From positions 620,001-684,000 of the forward strand of contig JAFDVP010000007.1 in assembly GCA_018268895.1 (NCBI GenBank): a DNA stretch of 64,000 nt, given 5' to 3'. Both the position numbers and the translations under genes were made by a program. Below are positions 46,003 through 53,806 of the stretch, piece by piece. Each line of letters starts with the position of its first letter. Position 1 is the first letter of the stretch. The DNA comes from Acidobacteriota bacterium. Lineage in GTDB: Bacteria; Acidobacteriota; Terriglobia; Terriglobales; Acidobacteriaceae. The notes beneath the pieces were generated by a model. That model was not told the origin of the DNA and ran no database searches. It worked only from the letters and a program-made list of their open reading frames with translations.

Positions 46003-48006
46003 ATGCTGCAACTCATCCAGGCCGGCAAACGCTTCGGCCAAAAGCTCCTCTTTGAAGATGTGAACTGGCTGATTACCCCCAACGAGCGCACCGGGCTCGT
46101 CGGCGGCAACGGCACCGGCAAGTCGACGCTGCTCAAGGTCATCGGCGGCATCGAGTCGCTCGACTACGGCGAGATCACGCGCGTCAAAGGCACCACCATC
46201 GGCTACCTGCCGCAGGACGGCCTCGCCATGCGCGGCAAGACCGTCTTCGAGGAGTGCCTGTCGGTCTTCGAGCACCTGCACGCGCTCGAGGCCGAGTCCC
46301 TGGAGCTGACGCACACGCTTTCAGAAAAAGACCCGAAGTCGAAGGAGTACATCGCGGCCGCCGATCGCTACTCCGAGATCGCCGACCAGCTCCACGTGCA
46401 CGACATCTACACGCTCGACGCGCAGGTGGGCGCGGTGCTCGGCGGCCTCGGCTTCTCGAAGGAAGACTGGGAGCGCAAGACGGAAGAGTTTTCCGGCGGC
46501 TGGCAGATGCGCATCGCGCTCGCGAAACTTCTTCTTCAGAAGCCCTCGCTGCTCCTGCTCGACGAGCCGACGAACCACCTCGATATCGAGAGCCGCAACT
46601 GGCTCGAGGAGTATCTGCACGACTATCCCAACGCCTTCATCCTCATCTCGCACGACCGCTACTTCCTCGATGTGACGGTGAACAAGATCGTCGAGGTATG
46701 GAACAAGCGGATGCAGGTCTACCACGGCAACTACGAGAAGTATGTGACGCAGAAGGACGAGCGCCGCGCCACGCTGATGGCGGCGTACAAGAATCAGCGT
46801 GATCGCATCGACGCGCTCGAGGCCTTCATCAACCGCTTCCGCTACCAGGCGACGAAGGCGAAGCAGGTGCAGTCGCGCATCAAAGAGCTGGAAAAGATCG
46901 AGCGCATCGAGGTGCCGGAGGAAGAGGCGACGATCCACTTCACCATCCCGCAGCCTCCCGCTTCGGGCCGCACCGTCATCGAGGTCAATAACCTCACCAA
47001 GATTTACCCCACGCCCGCCGGCGGAGAGAAGACCATCCTCGACAACGTCAGCTTCACCATCGAGCGCGGCGACCGCATCGCCCTGGTCGGCGCAAACGGC
47101 GCGGGTAAATCGACGCTCATCCGCATGTTGAGCGAGCAGGAAGCTCCGACCGGCGGCAACATCAAGCTGGGTCACAACGCGCTTGTCGACTTTTTCGCGC
47201 AGGACCAGTACAAGGTGCTGAACCCGGCCAACGAGATGCTCGACGACATCGCCGCCGCCGCTCCGAAGGTGCCCGTCGTCGAGCTGCGCTCGCTCCTCGG
47301 CTGCTTCATGTTCTCCGGCGACGACGTCTTCAAGAAGCTCGGCGTGCTCTCGGGCGGCGAACGCAACCGCTATGCGATGGCGAAGATGCTGGTGTCTCCG
47401 TCCAACATGCTTCTGCTCGACGAGCCGACGAACCACCTCGACCTGCGCGCGAAGGACGTTCTGCTCGACGCGATCCGCAACTTCACCGGCACGGTGCTCT
47501 TCGTCTCGCACGACCGCTACTTCATCGACGGCCTCGCCACGCGCGTCTTCGAGGTCGAGGACAAGCGCGTCCACATCTACCCCGGCAACTATGAAGATTA
47601 TTTATGGCGCAAGCAGGGCGGCCCGGAGAAGGTGAAGGAGTCGCTAAGCGCCGACCTCAAGCCCACACCATCTGCCCCAACTACTGTGTCATCCCGACCG
47701 GAGGCGCAAAGCGCCGCAGCGGAGGGACCTGCTTCACTACCGCCGTCGTCCGCTCCGGCAACTCCCGTGAAGAAGCTGAATCCCATCAAGCTGAAGCAGA
47801 TGGAGGACCGCCTGAGGTTCGCGGAAGAGGAGATCCCGCGGCTCGAAGGCGAGATCGCCGCCGCCGAAGAACGCCTCGGCAACTTCGTCTCTGCAGAGCA
47901 GTCACAGAAGGACGCCGCCAAACTCGACCGCCTGCGCAGCGAGAAGGCCACGATTACCGCCGAGTGGGAAGAGTTGGCGATGGCTCTTGAGGAGCAGCAG
48001 GCATAG
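46003..48006 (+). CDS. ABC-F family ATPase (Uup/EttA-like)
   Basis: A 667-residue soluble ABC-F protein: two ATPase domains with Walker A GGNGTGKST (about 34-42) and GANGAGKST (about 364), signature EEFSGGWQMRIA (about 160) and LSGGERNRYAMAKM (about 447), and Walker B LLLLDEPTNHLD twice. ABC-F proteins act on the ribosome, resolving stalled or antibiotic-blocked complexes. The C-terminal coiled-coil (about 589-665, KQMEDRLRFAEEEIPRLEGE) is of the Uup type. Residues about 562-578 (VSSRPEAQSAAAEGPAS) between domain 2 and the coiled-coil are encoded by repeat family 1. Confidence 0.93.
   Translation: MLQLIQAGKRFGQKLLFEDVNWLITPNERTGLVGGNGTGKSTLLKVIGGIESLDYGEITRVKGTTIGYLPQDGLAMRGKTVFEECLSVFEHLHALEAESLELTHTLSEKDPKSKEYIAAADRYSEIADQLHVHDIYTLDAQVGAVLGGLGFSKEDWERKTEEFSGGWQMRIALAKLLLQKPSLLLLDEPTNHLDIESRNWLEEYLHDYPNAFILISHDRYFLDVTVNKIVEVWNKRMQVYHGNYEKYVTQKDERRATLMAAYKNQRDRIDALEAFINRFRYQATKAKQVQSRIKELEKIERIEVPEEEATIHFTIPQPPASGRTVIEVNNLTKIYPTPAGGEKTILDNVSFTIERGDRIALVGANGAGKSTLIRMLSEQEAPTGGNIKLGHNALVDFFAQDQYKVLNPANEMLDDIAAAAPKVPVVELRSLLGCFMFSGDDVFKKLGVLSGGERNRYAMAKMLVSPSNMLLLDEPTNHLDLRAKDVLLDAIRNFTGTVLFVSHDRYFIDGLATRVFEVEDKRVHIYPGNYEDYLWRKQGGPEKVKESLSADLKPTPSAPTTVSSRPEAQSAAAEGPASLPPSSAPATPVKKLNPIKLKQMEDRLRFAEEEIPRLEGEIAAAEERLGNFVSAEQSQKDAAKLDRLRSEKATITAEWEELAMALEEQQA
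47686..47734 (+). repeat. Repeat family 1 inside the ABC-F coding sequence
   Basis: GTGTCATCCCGACCGGAGGC, then GCAAAGCGCCGCAGCGGAGG and GACCTGCTT. The outer GTCATCC and GGACCTGC blocks match the intergenic copy at 58176. It is in frame, in the linker before the C-terminal coiled-coil. Confidence 0.7.
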
Positions 48007-48012
48007 GAGCCA

Positions 48013-48047
48013 GATGCCCTAGGTCTCGCCTCTGAGACCTGGACTCA
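48013..48047. repeat. Hairpin repeat family 4, copy 2
   Basis: CCCTAGGTCTCGCCTCTGAG then ACCTGGAC: stem GGTCTC/GAGACC, sharing TCTCGCCTCTGAGAC with the copy at 30733. It lies between the convergent ABC-F and aroG genes. Confidence 0.65.
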
Positions 48048-48073
48048 TTCAACGCAAGCGCGAACCGCTGTCG

Positions 48074-49153
48074 TCAGGAGCGAGCCTTCTCGCGCAGCAG
48101 CCTGCGCTTCGCCACCGACTCAGCAAGCTCACCCAGCAGCGACTCCGTCTCGTCCCAGCCGATGCAGGCGTCCGTGATGCTCTGCCCGTAATTGGTTGCC
48201 TTGCCATTCACCAGCGACTGCGCGCCTTCGACCAGGTTGCTCTCGATCATCATGCCCATAATGCGGCTGTCACCTGCTGCGATCTGCTCCTGCACGTTGC
48301 GGCACACTGCGGCCTGTTTGCGGAAGTCCTTGCTGCTGTTGGCGTGGCTGCAATCGATCATGATGCGCGGTTTGATCCCGGCCTTCACCATCTGCGTCGC
48401 GGTGGTTTCAACCGATGCCGCGTCGAAGTTCGTCACCTGGCGGCCGCCGCGCAGGATGATGTGGCACTCCGGATTGCCAGCCGTAAACAGGATCGCCGAC
48501 TGCCCCGTCTCCGAGGTTCCCAGGAAGGTATGCGGGTGATTGGCCGAGACGATGGCCTCGATCGCGATCTGGATATTTCCCGAGGTGCCATTCTTGAACC
48601 CCACCGGGCACGACAGGCCCGAGACCAGTTGGCGATGCACCTGGCTCTCTGTCGTGCGCGCGCCGATCGCGCCCCAGCTCACCAGGTCGGCGATGTACTG
48701 CGGCGAGATCATGTCCAGGAACTCCGTGCCCGCGGGCACTCCCATGTTCGCGAGGTCGAGCAGCAGATGACGCGCGATGCGCAGGCCATCGTTGATGCGG
48801 AACGACTCGTCGAAGTACGGGTCGTTGATGAGTCCCTTCCAGCCCAGCGTCGTGCGCGGCTTCTCGAAGTAGACGCGCATCACGATCAGCAGCTCGTTGG
48901 CGAGCGCGGCGCCGGCCTTCTTCAGCCGCGTGGCATACTCTCGCGCGGCATCGACGTCGTGAATGGAGCAGGGACCGACGACCACGACGAGGCGGTCGTC
49001 CGTGCCTTCGAGGATATTGCCGATCTGGCGGCGCGTCTCAAAGACGGTGCTGGAGCTCGCCTCCGTAATGGGCATCTCCTCTTCAAGGAGAAAGACCGGC
49101 GGAAGGACGACTTTGGAGGACTTGATTCTGAGATTGTTCGTTGTGTGAAACAT
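48074..49153 (-). CDS. aroG: DAHP synthase, type I-alpha (AroG/AroF/AroH class)
   Basis: Same reaction as the 29261 enzyme but a different subfamily. The 359 residues contain RLVVVVGPCSIHDVDAAREY, RVYFEKPRTTLGWKGLINDP, RIARHLLLDLANMGVPAGTE, WGAIGARTTESQVHRQL, HIILRGGRQVTNFD and MIDCSHANSSKDF, all E. coli AroG landmarks, with the feedback site in the N-terminal loop. ATG 49153 opens MFHTTNNLRIKSS at the family N-terminus; the frame is open to 49465 without homology. It is a stand-alone gene 46 bases from the Sel1 gene on the same strand. Confidence 0.95.
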   Translation of the reverse strand: MFHTTNNLRIKSSKVVLPPVFLLEEEMPITEASSSTVFETRRQIGNILEGTDDRLVVVVGPCSIHDVDAAREYATRLKKAGAALANELLIVMRVYFEKPRTTLGWKGLINDPYFDESFRINDGLRIARHLLLDLANMGVPAGTEFLDMISPQYIADLVSWGAIGARTTESQVHRQLVSGLSCPVGFKNGTSGNIQIAIEAIVSANHPHTFLGTSETGQSAILFTAGNPECHIILRGGRQVTNFDAASVETTATQMVKAGIKPRIMIDCSHANSSKDFRKQAAVCRNVQEQIAAGDSRIMGMMIESNLVEGAQSLVNGKATNYGQSITDACIGWDETESLLGELAESVAKRRLLREKARS

Positions 49154-49199
49154 GGACTCTTTTAGCGTAGCAGGTGGAGGCCCCGGCGGGTAATGCAGA

Positions 49200-49988
49200 C
49201 TACGGGTCGCGGTACTCGCGCTTCTTAAGCTCGCGCAGAGCCTGTTCGTGGCCCTGCATGGCTGCCTGGCGAATCCAGTGGCGCGACTGCGTATAGTCGT
49301 GCTCGACCCCCTGCCCTGTGGCGTAGAGGTGGCCAAGCTGGAACTGCGCCTCCGCGTTGCCCTGATCGGCGGCCCGGCGATACCACGCCGCCGCCTGCGC
49401 GTAGTTGAGCGGGACTCCCTGGCCGAAGTAATAAAGCTCAGCCAACTTCTGCTGCGCTTCGGCAAAGTTCTGTGTAGCGGCCAGGCGGTACCAGTAGGCG
49501 GCTTCGGTGTCGCTCTGCTGTACGCCTTCGCCCTTGCGATACATCAGGCCCAGGTTGTACTCCGCCCAGGCGAGCTTGCTGTAGGCGGCGCGCTGGCACC
49601 ATGCGAAGGCCTCGGCGAAGTCGTTGGCGATGTAGTAGCGAAAGCTGAGGTTGGCCTGCGCATAGGCATGGCCCTGCTCGGCGGCCCTGCGCTCCCAGTT
49701 GGCGGCTTCGGCGGCATCCCGCGGCAGGCCCCGTCCTTCGTCGTACATGGTGCTCAACATGTACTGCGACTCCGCGTGTCCCTGCTCCGCGGCCAGCAGG
49801 AAGCTGGCGGCGGCCTCGGTGGGCCTGCCTGCGTTGTAGTCCGCGATTGCCTGCTTGTAGTGCGGGTTCGAGGCTGCGTTGGCAGCGTCGCGGCGGCCCC
49901 GCGCAATGATGCCAGCGCGTGTGGAGTGCAGCGAAAGCGCTGCTCCCGTGGGGATGTGTTGCAGTCCGCCTTTAGCCTTGTCGTTCAT
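49200..49988 (-). CDS. Sel1-like repeat protein
   Basis: A 262-residue protein made of about six 36-residue Sel1 repeats with the pattern A-x2-YxxG-x-GV-x2-D-x-A (for example AQLNYAQAAAWYRRAADQGN-type units: YRLAATQNFAEAQQKLAEL, YFGQGVPLNYAQAAAWYRRA, YATGQGVEHDYTQSRHWIRQ). Sel1 solenoids scaffold protein complexes. There is no signal peptide. Its ATG overlaps the stop of the J-domain gene (ATGA), so the pair is translationally coupled. Confidence 0.85.
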   Translation of the reverse strand: MNDKAKGGLQHIPTGAALSLHSTRAGIIARGRRDAANAASNPHYKQAIADYNAGRPTEAAASFLLAAEQGHAESQYMLSTMYDEGRGLPRDAAEAANWERRAAEQGHAYAQANLSFRYYIANDFAEAFAWCQRAAYSKLAWAEYNLGLMYRKGEGVQQSDTEAAYWYRLAATQNFAEAQQKLAELYYFGQGVPLNYAQAAAWYRRAADQGNAEAQFQLGHLYATGQGVEHDYTQSRHWIRQAAMQGHEQALRELKKREYRDP

Positions 49989-50764
49989 CGCTGCGCGTTC
50001 ACCTGGCGGTTGACGAACTCGAGGCGGTACTTCGCATCGGCGATCTGCTCGCGCAGGCTGGCAGCAAGCTCCGTCAGCAGCTCGCGGTGTTCGCGCGCGG
50101 CGGCCTCGGCGTCGAGGTAGAGATGGGCGATCTCGCTTGCGAGCAGCGTGTGCCGCTCGGCATCGAGGTTGGCGATGTCGCGCTCGGCGTGGCGTATCTG
50201 GCGCGCGATGCGCAGAAGCTCGGCGACAGTGCCTTCACCGGCGATGGAAGAATCGATCTCGTGGTGATCGTCCAACATGCGCTGCAACGCGTCGGTGTCG
50301 CCGCGACTGTAGGCCTGGTTGGCGCGGGCCATCAGCAAGGTGAAGTGCCGTTGCTCGGCGTCGTCGCGCGCGAAGTCGGGGTGTATGCGCTTGGCAACCT
50401 CGCGAAAGAGCGTCTTCAGGCTGGGTGGCGGGTCGAACTCCTCGGCTTCTCGTGCTTCGCCAAAGGCGGCATCGTGGGTCTCCTGTGCCTGGCGACGGGC
50501 CTCTTCGGCGCGGCTGCGGGCAGAGTCGGAGCCGTAGAGATCGACCTCGCGCTCGGCGATGCGCGCCTCGATGTCGTCCAGCTCCGCGTAGAGAATGCCG
50601 ACCTGGCGAAGATATCTTCCTTCAAAGGTCTTCAGTTGCGCGCGAAGCTGGGCAAGCTCCGATTCGCGCTCGGCAAGCGCAGTGCGAACACCGGCGAGCT
50701 GCTCTCGCTTGCCGGCAAGAGCGGCGTCGTCAGGGGTCTGCTGGAGGATGATCTCGGCGGGCAT
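49985..50764 (-). CDS. J-domain protein with flanking coiled coils
   Basis: A 259-residue protein with long coiled coils (about 15-110, AGVRTALAERESELAQLRAQ; and 165-255) around a DnaJ-type J domain: LKTLFREVAKRIHPDFARDD with the HPD tripeptide at residues 128-130, then FTLLMARANQAYSRGDTDAL. J domains recruit Hsp70 (DnaK) to clients. There is no Gly/Phe or zinc-finger region, so it is a class III J protein. It is upstream of and coupled to the Sel1 scaffold gene, suggesting a dedicated co-chaperone pair. Confidence 0.8.
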   Translation of the reverse strand: MPAEIILQQTPDDAALAGKREQLAGVRTALAERESELAQLRAQLKTFEGRYLRQVGILYAELDDIEARIAEREVDLYGSDSARSRAEEARRQAQETHDAAFGEAREAEEFDPPPSLKTLFREVAKRIHPDFARDDAEQRHFTLLMARANQAYSRGDTDALQRMLDDHHEIDSSIAGEGTVAELLRIARQIRHAERDIANLDAERHTLLASEIAHLYLDAEAAAREHRELLTELAASLREQIADAKYRLEFVNRQVNAQR

Positions 50765-50955
50765 GGCGCTTCCATCTCCAGTTTAAGCGAAAAGCGGACG
50801 CACGGCAGATGGCCTGCCGTTATCGGAAAACAAGCTCTCTTGCGAGAGCCTGCCGTATCATTCCACGTATAAGATAGCCAGGTAGATCGAGTCCTTCTGG
50901 CGAGTCGATGCGATCAATCGATCCTAGATCGAGACCAATCTGAGGAGATTTAAAG

Positions 50956-51846
50956 ATGGCCACTTTGAACATACGCCGGTTCGCCGCCTGTGCCGTCATG
51001 GCACTGGGCCTTACGCAAATCGCATCTGCCGCCGACATCCTGATCGGCGATGCCAGGTCGCAGCCCGAGAGCCTGACCGTAGCGCCGGGCGGCGTGCTGT
51101 TTGTCGGCAGCGCCAGCTCTCCCTTTGTCTACAAGGTGCGTCCGGGATCGTCCACGGCAGAGAAGTTTGTCGACGCCAGCAGCGAAGGCCCAGGGACGTT
51201 CTTCTTCGGCATGCTGGCCGATGGCGCCAGCCACACGCTGTGGACGTGCCAGCTCACTCCGGTGCAGGGAACCACTCCCGTGCAACGGCACACCGCACTG
51301 AGGGGCTTCGATCTCAATACGGGCGCTCCGAAGGTCCGCTGGAACCTGCCGGGCGACAACACGATATGCAACGACTTTGCCATCGGGCCGGACAAGGCGC
51401 TCTACATCACGGATACCGCCAATGGAAAGATCTTCAGGCTGCCGGCCGGCGCCTCCGCCGCGGAGCTGTACCTGGAACATCGCACGTTGAATGGCATCGA
51501 CGGCATCACTTTCCTGAACGGTACGCTCTACGTCAACAATGTGTTCTTCAACAAGCTCTACCGCATTCCGGTTGACGCTTCCGGCAAACCGGGCGCGCCT
51601 GTCGATATCTGGATGGACCAGATGGTCAAAGGACCCGATGGCATGCGCGCGGCCAACGGCAAGCTCTTCGTGGCTGAAAATGGCGGAGGCAGGATTCTCG
51701 CCATCACCGTCGACGGAGAGAAGGCACACGTTACCGTGCTGAAGGAAGGACTCAAGACGCCGACCGGGATTGAACCCGCGGGCGATACGCTCTGGTTTAC
51801 CGAACGCGCCACCGGCAAGGCCGAGTCGATCCCCATGCCCAAATAG
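50956..51846 (+). CDS. Exported SMP-30/gluconolactonase-like beta-propeller
   Basis: A 296-residue protein with a Sec signal (RRFAACAVMALGLTQIASAA) and a six-bladed propeller of the SMP-30/NHL type: GDARSQPESLTVAPGGVLF, ALYITDTANGKIFRLPAGA, NGIDGITFLNGTLYVNNVFF and VAENGGGRILAITVDGEK. Members open sugar lactones or bind sugars. The catalytic Glu/Asn/Asp set cannot be confirmed by eye. GAGGAG lies 8-9 bases before ATG 50956. The 190-base gap upstream (50765-50955) holds the hairpin GCTCTCTTGCGAGAGC near 50832 and no gene. Confidence 0.8.
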   Translation: MATLNIRRFAACAVMALGLTQIASAADILIGDARSQPESLTVAPGGVLFVGSASSPFVYKVRPGSSTAEKFVDASSEGPGTFFFGMLADGASHTLWTCQLTPVQGTTPVQRHTALRGFDLNTGAPKVRWNLPGDNTICNDFAIGPDKALYITDTANGKIFRLPAGASAAELYLEHRTLNGIDGITFLNGTLYVNNVFFNKLYRIPVDASGKPGAPVDIWMDQMVKGPDGMRAANGKLFVAENGGGRILAITVDGEKAHVTVLKEGLKTPTGIEPAGDTLWFTERATGKAESIPMPK

Positions 51847-51917
51847 TCCGTTGCGGCCGATTTTGAAGTGTGCGAGTTCTTAGGGCTGCTTCAGATCGCT
51901 GTGCGTGGCAAGGCGTC

Positions 51918-51951
51918 GTCATTCTGAGGCGTAGCTGAAGAATCTCTGTAT
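51918..51951 (+). repeat. Repeat family 1, copy after the propeller gene
   Basis: GTCATTCTGAGGCGTAGCTG then AAGAATCTCTGTAT. It lies between convergent genes. Confidence 0.7.
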
Positions 51952-51962
51952 CTTGCAGGCGC

Positions 51963-52718
51963 CTACCGGCCCTCGCGCAGTCGCGCCGCCAGCTTCTCGG
52001 GCAGGCCTGCCATCAGAATCCGGCCCTGCGCGGCGGTCAGGTCGTAAGGAACCCGGTGAAACACAATCTCCATCGCGCTTGTATCGTAGATCGCGAACCC
52101 CGCGCGCCAGTCGTTGTCGCGCGGCTGCCCGATCGAGCCCGGATTGATGAGATAGCGTGAGCCTTCCTCGACCTGCAACGTCCACGTCTCGGCATCGTTG
52201 CGCGTGTTGTACCGCGGACGCAGCTCGTGCCAGTCCTGATCCTTCTGCATAAAGCCGCCTTGCAGATGCGTGTGGCCGATGAAGGTGACATTGACGCCGC
52301 TCTGCTGTAGCGGGGCCCATGCGTCGCGCATGGTGATGATGTACTGATCTTCATTGAGCGGAGAGCCGTGCGCCAGGGAGACGCGGGGCATTCCCTCCGG
52401 CTGGAGGGGGCCCTTCGGCAGCTGTGCAAGCCACTCGCGGTTCGCCGCGGTCATCTCTTCGCGGGTCCACTCGGCTGCGGTACGCGCCACGGGATTGAAG
52501 CCGATCGCCGAGGCCAGGCCGCAACAGACGCGATCGTGGTTGCCGCGCACATTGTACTGCGCACGCACACGGACGATCTCGATGACCTCATTGGGACTCG
52601 CGCCGTAGCCCACCACATCGCCGAGGTTCCACACAGCGTCAACCTCGCCCGCAGCCGCAAGGGCTGCGTGGAGCGCTTCAAGGTTGCCGTGAACATCGGA
52701 GAAAACAAGGGCTCGCAT
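51963..52718 (-). CDS. Metallophosphoesterase
   Basis: A 251-residue calcineurin-like enzyme with the dinuclear metal motifs in order: FSDVHGNLEAL, WNLGDVVGYGASPNEVI, RGNHDRVCCGL and the late HTH pair FIGHTHLQGGF. This subgroup resembles the MPE-YmdB/diadenosine-tetraphosphatase-like predicted phosphodiesterases. ATG 52718 is chosen because MRALVFSDVHG begins the family fold; the frame is open to 52745. The substrate is not fixed by sequence. Confidence 0.85.
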   Translation of the reverse strand: MRALVFSDVHGNLEALHAALAAAGEVDAVWNLGDVVGYGASPNEVIEIVRVRAQYNVRGNHDRVCCGLASAIGFNPVARTAAEWTREEMTAANREWLAQLPKGPLQPEGMPRVSLAHGSPLNEDQYIITMRDAWAPLQQSGVNVTFIGHTHLQGGFMQKDQDWHELRPRYNTRNDAETWTLQVEEGSRYLINPGSIGQPRDNDWRAGFAIYDTSAMEIVFHRVPYDLTAAQGRILMAGLPEKLAARLREGR

Positions 52719-52908
52719 GGCGTCATCGTCGGCCTGCCGGCCCAAGAGTTTAGTTTACTTGATGCACTGACGGCGCGCGACCGCGGACCGGCACGGATCG
52801 GTGCGGAGTTGAACCATCTCCTCGAACGGGTTGACATGATTCTCCCGCACTGGCTGTTTTTCTCGCTCATCCTGCTTTATCCGCTTATCCGCGCCAATCC
52901 GGACTCGT

Positions 52909-53721
52909 CTATCCGATGGTCGCCAGCGGCTTCGTGCGATCGGTTTGCATCGTCGGCACCGAGGCCAGCAGGCGGCGCGTGTAAGCGTTTTGCGGAGAAT
53001 GAAATAGCTGCTCTGCCGTCGCCTGCTCCACGATATGGCCGTGCTGCATCACCGCAACGCGATCGGCGACCTGCGAGACGACTGCAAGGTCATGCGAGAT
53101 AAAAAGCATCGCCAGGTTATGTGACTTCCGCAGCCGCTTCAGCAGCGCAAGTATCTGCGCCTGCACCGTCACGTCGAGCGCGGTCGTTGGCTCGTCCGCA
53201 ATCAGCAGCCGTGGCCGGTTGACGATGGCCATGGCGATCAGGATGCGTTGCCGCTGCCCGCCTGAGAACTGGTGCGGATAGTCCTTCCATCTCTGTCTGG
53301 GCGAGGGCAGCGCGACGTCGTTCATCGCCTCGAGCACGCGCTCACGGACCTCGCGGCGGCCAAGCTCCGGATGATGCGCGCGTATCGCCTCGGCGATCTG
53401 GGCACCCACCGGCATCACCGGGTTCAGGGCCGTCATTGGCTCCTGAAAGATCATCGACATACTGCGCCCGCGGTGCCGCCGCATGGCATCTTCCGGTAGA
53501 GCAAGCAGGTCCTCGCCCGCAAACCGAATGTTGCCCGCAACCGATGCTGTAGGAGGCAACAGGCGCAGCAGCGCCAGCGACGTCGCCGACTTGCCCGAGC
53601 CGGACTCGCCCACCAGCCCCAGCGTCTCGCCCTCGTTCACATGAAACGAGATACCCTCCACGGCGGTCCTCCCCGCAAAGGCGATCGACAGGTCTTCAGC
53701 GGAGACGAGCGGCACAGGCAT
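52909..53721 (-). CDS. Orphan peptide/oligopeptide-type ABC ATP-binding protein
   Basis: A 270-residue ATPase of the DppD/OppD class: Walker [20 protein letters not shown]-loop [15 protein letters not shown], signature [17 protein letters not shown] and Walker [17 protein letters not shown], then D/H-loop [15 protein letters not shown]. It lacks the C-terminal oligo_HPY extension of classical DppD, and no permease, binding protein or second ATPase lies beside it. It might energise a distant permease or be a remnant. It starts 85 bases from the divergent RPxLKR gene. Confidence 0.85.
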   Translation of the reverse strand: MPVPLVSAEDLSIAFAGRTAVEGISFHVNEGETLGLVGESGSGKSATSLALLRLLPPTASVAGNIRFAGEDLLALPEDAMRRHRGRSMSMIFQEPMTALNPVMPVGAQIAEAIRAHHPELGRREVRERVLEAMNDVALPSPRQRWKDYPHQFSGGQRQRILIAMAIVNRPRLLIADEPTTALDVTVQAQILALLKRLRKSHNLAMLFISHDLAVVSQVADRVAVMQHGHIVEQATAEQLFHSPQNAYTRRLLASVPTMQTDRTKPLATIG

Positions 53722-53806
53722 TGATGCAATAGTAGCTGCAAAGCGCCCGCGCCGGAGCGCATCGTAGTCCATCGCGGAGGCTTATACGTCTAAACTCGTG
53801 ACGGAT

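Noticed and set aside
52746-52908. Gap between phosphoesterase and ABC ATPase genes
   Set aside because: No start with a ribosome site or recognisable product; the plus-strand frame there is antisense to the flanking genes.
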